DNA of 7,359 nt from Planctomycetota bacterium (GTDB taxonomy: Bacteria > Planctomycetota > UBA1135), in contig NVWJ01000010.1 of assembly GCA_002746235.1 (NCBI GenBank), positions 6,616-13,974 on the forward strand, read 5' to 3'. The notes under the pieces are model-generated. The model was not told the origin of the DNA. It searched no databases and was given only the letters and a program-made list of their open reading frames with translations. A program made the position numbers and the translations under genes. Position 1 is the stretch's first letter. Each line of letters opens with the position of its first letter. This document shows positions 5,882-7,359 of this stretch, piece by piece.

Positions 5882-6849
5882 TTCCCCACAATCAAATTCG
5901 TAACCATCGCGGTAATCACTTCCCGCTCCTTTGGCTTGCTCTCGGCAATCATCAAGGTCATCGCAACTAGCGCGTTATCGGCGATGCGCTTATGCCCCTC
6001 TTTGTCATAGATCAGTTTGTTTTTGTCGGCGAAGCGTAGGAACACGGCTGCGGCAATGCGTTTGTTGCCATCCACGAAGCTGTGGTTCTTGACAAGAAAG
6101 TAGAGTAAGTTTGCGGCTTTCTCTTCGACGGATGGGTAGAGGTCTTTGCCATCGAAGCTCTGCATGATGGTGTTGAGCGAGCTCGAAAGGCTCTTGTCCT
6201 TTTCTCTGCCAAATACATCGGAATCGCCAAAGGTGTTGCGCATTTGCTCCACCAGTTCCAGCGCTTCTTCATGGCTGACCGCTTTGGCTTTACGCTTGGA
6301 GGTCTTGCGCAGCGTAATGCGCTGGTGGTCATAGTCATCGAGTAGATCAAGCGCGTAGGCGTATTCCGAAACCGTTTGTAAGAGTGCGGTTGCCTCGCCG
6401 CCGGTGAGCGACTTGCGCTTGGAGATATCGGAAGCCAGCTTGATGCTTTGTTGTAAGGCTTTTAGGCGCTTTTTATTTTCGGTATAGCCCTGAACTAGGT
6501 GCTGTTTTAACACCTGAGTTGCCCAAATCCGAAACTCAGTGCCACGCTGGGATTTCACCCGATATCCGACGGAAATCACTACATCTAAGTTGTAAAAGCG
6601 AAGCTTGCGCTTCACTTGACGATTTCCTTCCTGCTGAACTACCGAGGAATCCTCGGTAGTTGCCTTTTCCTCTAACTCCTTTTCATTAAAGGCATTGCGA
6701 ATATGCAGACCGACAGTATCAGTGTCTTTCTCGAAAAGTAGCGCCATTTGCTTTTGGGAAAGCCAAATGGTGTCTTTCTCCAGCTGGACATCCAATCTGA
6801 CCGAGCCGTCCTTGCTTTTGAACAGGGAGATTCCTGAAGAAGGTTTCAC
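5878..6849 (-). CDS. RhuM family protein with C-terminal Fic/Doc domain
   Basis: 323 residues from GTG 6849, with GGAG (6861-6858) 8 nt upstream. The N-terminal half (about 10-130) is the RhuM domain: DGSVRLDVQLEKDTIWLSQKQMALLF, a winged-helix-like start, then RFYNLDVVISVGYRVKSQRG and FRIWATQVLKQHLVQGY, all hallmarks of the family. A helical linker (about 130-190) follows. The Fic/Doc fold (about 190-310) carries the active-site motif HSFVDGNKR (256-264), close to HxFx[D/E]GNGR. The lysine in place of the second glycine is the Doc-type form; Doc phosphorylates EF-Tu, whereas canonical Fic enzymes AMPylate. The target here is unknown. No clear (S/T)xxxE(G/N) inhibitory helix is visible. The gene overlaps its upstream neighbour (GTGA) and the downstream patatin stub (ATGA) by 4 nt each. 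RhuM-Fic genes are commonly found beside type I restriction genes, which fits the upstream ORF. It appears intact. Confidence 0.9.
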   Translation of the reverse strand: MKPSSGISLFKSKDGSVRLDVQLEKDTIWLSQKQMALLFEKDTDTVGLHIRNAFNEKELEEKATTEDSSVVQQEGNRQVKRKLRFYNLDVVISVGYRVKSQRGTEFRIWATQVLKQHLVQGYTENKKRLKALQQSIKLASDISKRKSLTGGEATALLQTVSEYAYALDLLDDYDHQRITLRKTSKRKAKAVSHEEALELVEQMRNTFGDSDVFGREKDKSLSSSLNTIMQSFDGKDLYPSVEEKAANLLYFLVKNHSFVDGNKRIAAAVFLRFADKNKLIYDKEGHKRIADNALVAMTLMIAESKPKEREVITAMVTNLIVGK

Positions 6850-7163
6850 TTCATAATCTCCAAGTTCTTCAGGTGCTCGGCCATCTTTTTCTCCAGTACA
6901 GCCAGCTCCACATCGATCTCGGCAATCTCCTTCAGGTTGGCCTGGATATCAACCTCTTCTTTTGCTTCCATCTCATTGGGCTGTAACCAGCGGGGGGATG
7001 GCGCATCTGTTCGCAGGGGGGCGTCATCGCCAAAAGAAATACGCCCATCAAGCGAGAAGTTTCTGGGCTGGATGACGAGCACCTTGCCCGTAGGTTGATG
7101 ACAAACCTGCCCTCGTAAGGAATGGCCCATTCGCACGCTGCAGAGGTCCCTAACTTTCACCAT
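6846..7163 (-). CDS. Small composite ORF: HsdS-like N-terminus joined to HsdM/HsdS-like coiled coil
   Basis: 105 residues, ATG 7163, stop overlapping the RhuM-Fic GTG. Residues 1-62 (VRDLCSVRMGHSLRGQV, then GKVLVIQPRNFSLDGRI) resemble the beginning of a type I restriction specificity subunit target-recognition domain ('LGDV..I.TGYSFRG......G...VIQ..DL..DGRI'). A sequence like LLQPGDIL normally comes next, but here WLQPNE (59-64) jumps to EAKEEVDIQANLKEIAEIDV and ELAVLEKKMAEHLKNLE, a charged coiled coil like the C-termini of HsdM or HsdS. A full HsdS is about 400 residues, so this is probably an internally deleted relic that stayed in frame. It could still be a functional small partner of RhuM-Fic. 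It cannot recognise DNA as a normal HsdS would. A perfect palindrome sits directly upstream and no Shine-Dalgarno is evident. Confidence 0.6.
   Translation of the reverse strand: MVKVRDLCSVRMGHSLRGQVCHQPTGKVLVIQPRNFSLDGRISFGDDAPLRTDAPSPRWLQPNEMEAKEEVDIQANLKEIAEIDVELAVLEKKMAEHLKNLEIMK
6858..6861 (-). promoter_or_regulatory. Shine-Dalgarno for RhuM-Fic inside the upstream ORF
   Basis: GGAG on the minus strand, 8 nt before GTG 6849 and within the last codons of the 105-residue ORF. It supports the GTG start and translational coupling through the GTGA overlap. Confidence 0.6.
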
Positions 7164-7164
7164 A

Positions 7165-7188
7165 AGAGCAGTATGGGCATACTGCTCT
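7165..7188. promoter_or_regulatory. Perfect 11-bp inverted repeat immediately upstream of the cassette (candidate operator)
   Basis: AGAGCAGTATG (7165-7175) is repeated inverted at 7178-7188 around a GG centre, one base before the ATG at 7163. The dyad is the size of an HTH-repressor operator. In RNA it could fold and hide the start region, which has no Shine-Dalgarno. It may mediate autoregulation by the cassette, but no binding protein can be named. Confidence 0.6.
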
Positions 7189-7222
7189 CATGAGTGGAAG
7201 ATAAATCATGAAGTATTCCACT
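7188..7222. repeat. Second dyad and paired TCATGA boxes upstream of the cassette
   Basis: AGTGGAA (7193-7199) is inverted at 7216-7222 with a 16-nt spacer. TCATGA occurs at 7188-7193 and again at 7206-7211, 18 bp apart, so both could face one side of the helix over roughly two turns. These lie in the probable promoter region of the cassette. No convincing -10/-35 pair is visible. Confidence 0.35.
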
Positions 7223-7282
7223 ACCGCAAAGCCAGCCTTAATCTCGCAGCACCCTCAGTAGAAATCCTCCACACCAGACATA

Positions 7283-7359
7283 AGAGGACTCATTCCAAAT
7301 TCAAATACCCCACCCTCATCACGTTGTCATCCAAGCCGGAGTAGAAAAGGAAATCTCGC
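7283..7359. repeat. Direct repeat, right copy (partner 5629-5705)
   Basis: The intact copy of the 77-nt repeat. On the minus strand it carries the last 22 sense codons and the stop of a gene entering from the right. Homology starts about 7 nt past the stop codon and continues to the window edge. Confidence 0.85.
7290..7359 (-). CDS. 3' end of an unidentified gene entering from the right
   Basis: Twenty-two codons and TGA (7292-7290): RDFLFYSGLDDNVMRV followed by GYLNLE. Evidence that it is coding comes from the diverged copy at 5642-5705, which keeps the same reading pattern apart from one stop, and from its orientation with the downstream cassette. The sequence resembles the last strand pair of a propeller-type glycosidase repeat, but so short a piece does not allow a function. 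A 126-nt spacer containing two dyads separates it from the 105-residue ORF. Confidence 0.55.
   Translation of the reverse strand, partial: RDFLFYSGLDDNVMRVGYLNLE

Noticed and set aside
5878..7163. Classical two-gene toxin-antitoxin pair (Doc with Phd-like antitoxin)
   Set aside because: The upstream ORF resembles restriction-subunit ends, not Phd or another DNA-binding antitoxin, and the RhuM N-terminal domain is not part of simple Phd-Doc systems.

Overview
The window probably comes from a member of the Planctomycetota or a close relative. This is inferred from gene style, not from a database search. The clues are: a MurD with the planctomycete-like GLG-FGGG nucleotide loop and a changed DSKATN box; an McsA-type protein whose fourth zinc ligand reads CPND instead of CxxC; an McsA/ClpC pair with no ctsR; and a secreted FG-GAP (VCBS) protein with the 'SGxxGxxxW' spacers and 'IPAGLGLAG' tail common in that group. 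Base composition is moderate to slightly GC-rich.

Left half (1-3494, all minus strand, reading right to left): a plausible sigma-70-type promoter (3466-3494) drives tRNA-Ser(GCU). Only 11 nt separate the encoded CCA end from the TTG start of murD. Next come an McsA-like UVR/zinc protein and the N-terminal 452 residues of ClpC, which runs off the left edge. Gaps are 33 nt (murD-mcsA) and 75 nt (mcsA-clpC), and I see no terminator, so a tRNA, a peptidoglycan ligase and a protein-quality-control module may share one transcript. No mcsB kinase gene lies between mcsA and clpC.

Middle (3495-5606): the divergent spacer holds a perfect 24-bp inverted repeat around a 31-nt loop (3521-3599) and a possible fossil of a cadherin/Ig-like repeat domain (about 3743-3850). 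It is followed on the plus strand by an exported 574-residue FG-GAP beta-propeller protein.

Right part (5607-7359, minus strand): this is the most unusual region. A 105-residue composite ORF looks like the start of a type I restriction specificity subunit joined to an HsdM/HsdS-like C-terminal coiled coil. It overlaps by 4 nt (GTGA) a RhuM-Fic protein, which overlaps by 4 nt (ATGA) the start of a patatin-like phospholipase. The patatin gene is only a stub: it is frameshifted at a run of eight A (minus strand), hits stops, and runs into a decayed gene 3' end. That 3' end is about 83% identical over 77 nt to the 3' end of another gene that enters the window from the right (stop at 7290). The RhuM-Fic cassette is therefore bracketed by direct repeats of a gene tail. 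A perfect 24-nt palindrome sits one base upstream of the first cassette ORF and may be its operator. The region reads as a decaying or rearranged defence-type cassette (restriction fragment, RhuM-Fic, patatin) in which only the RhuM-Fic gene is clearly full length.
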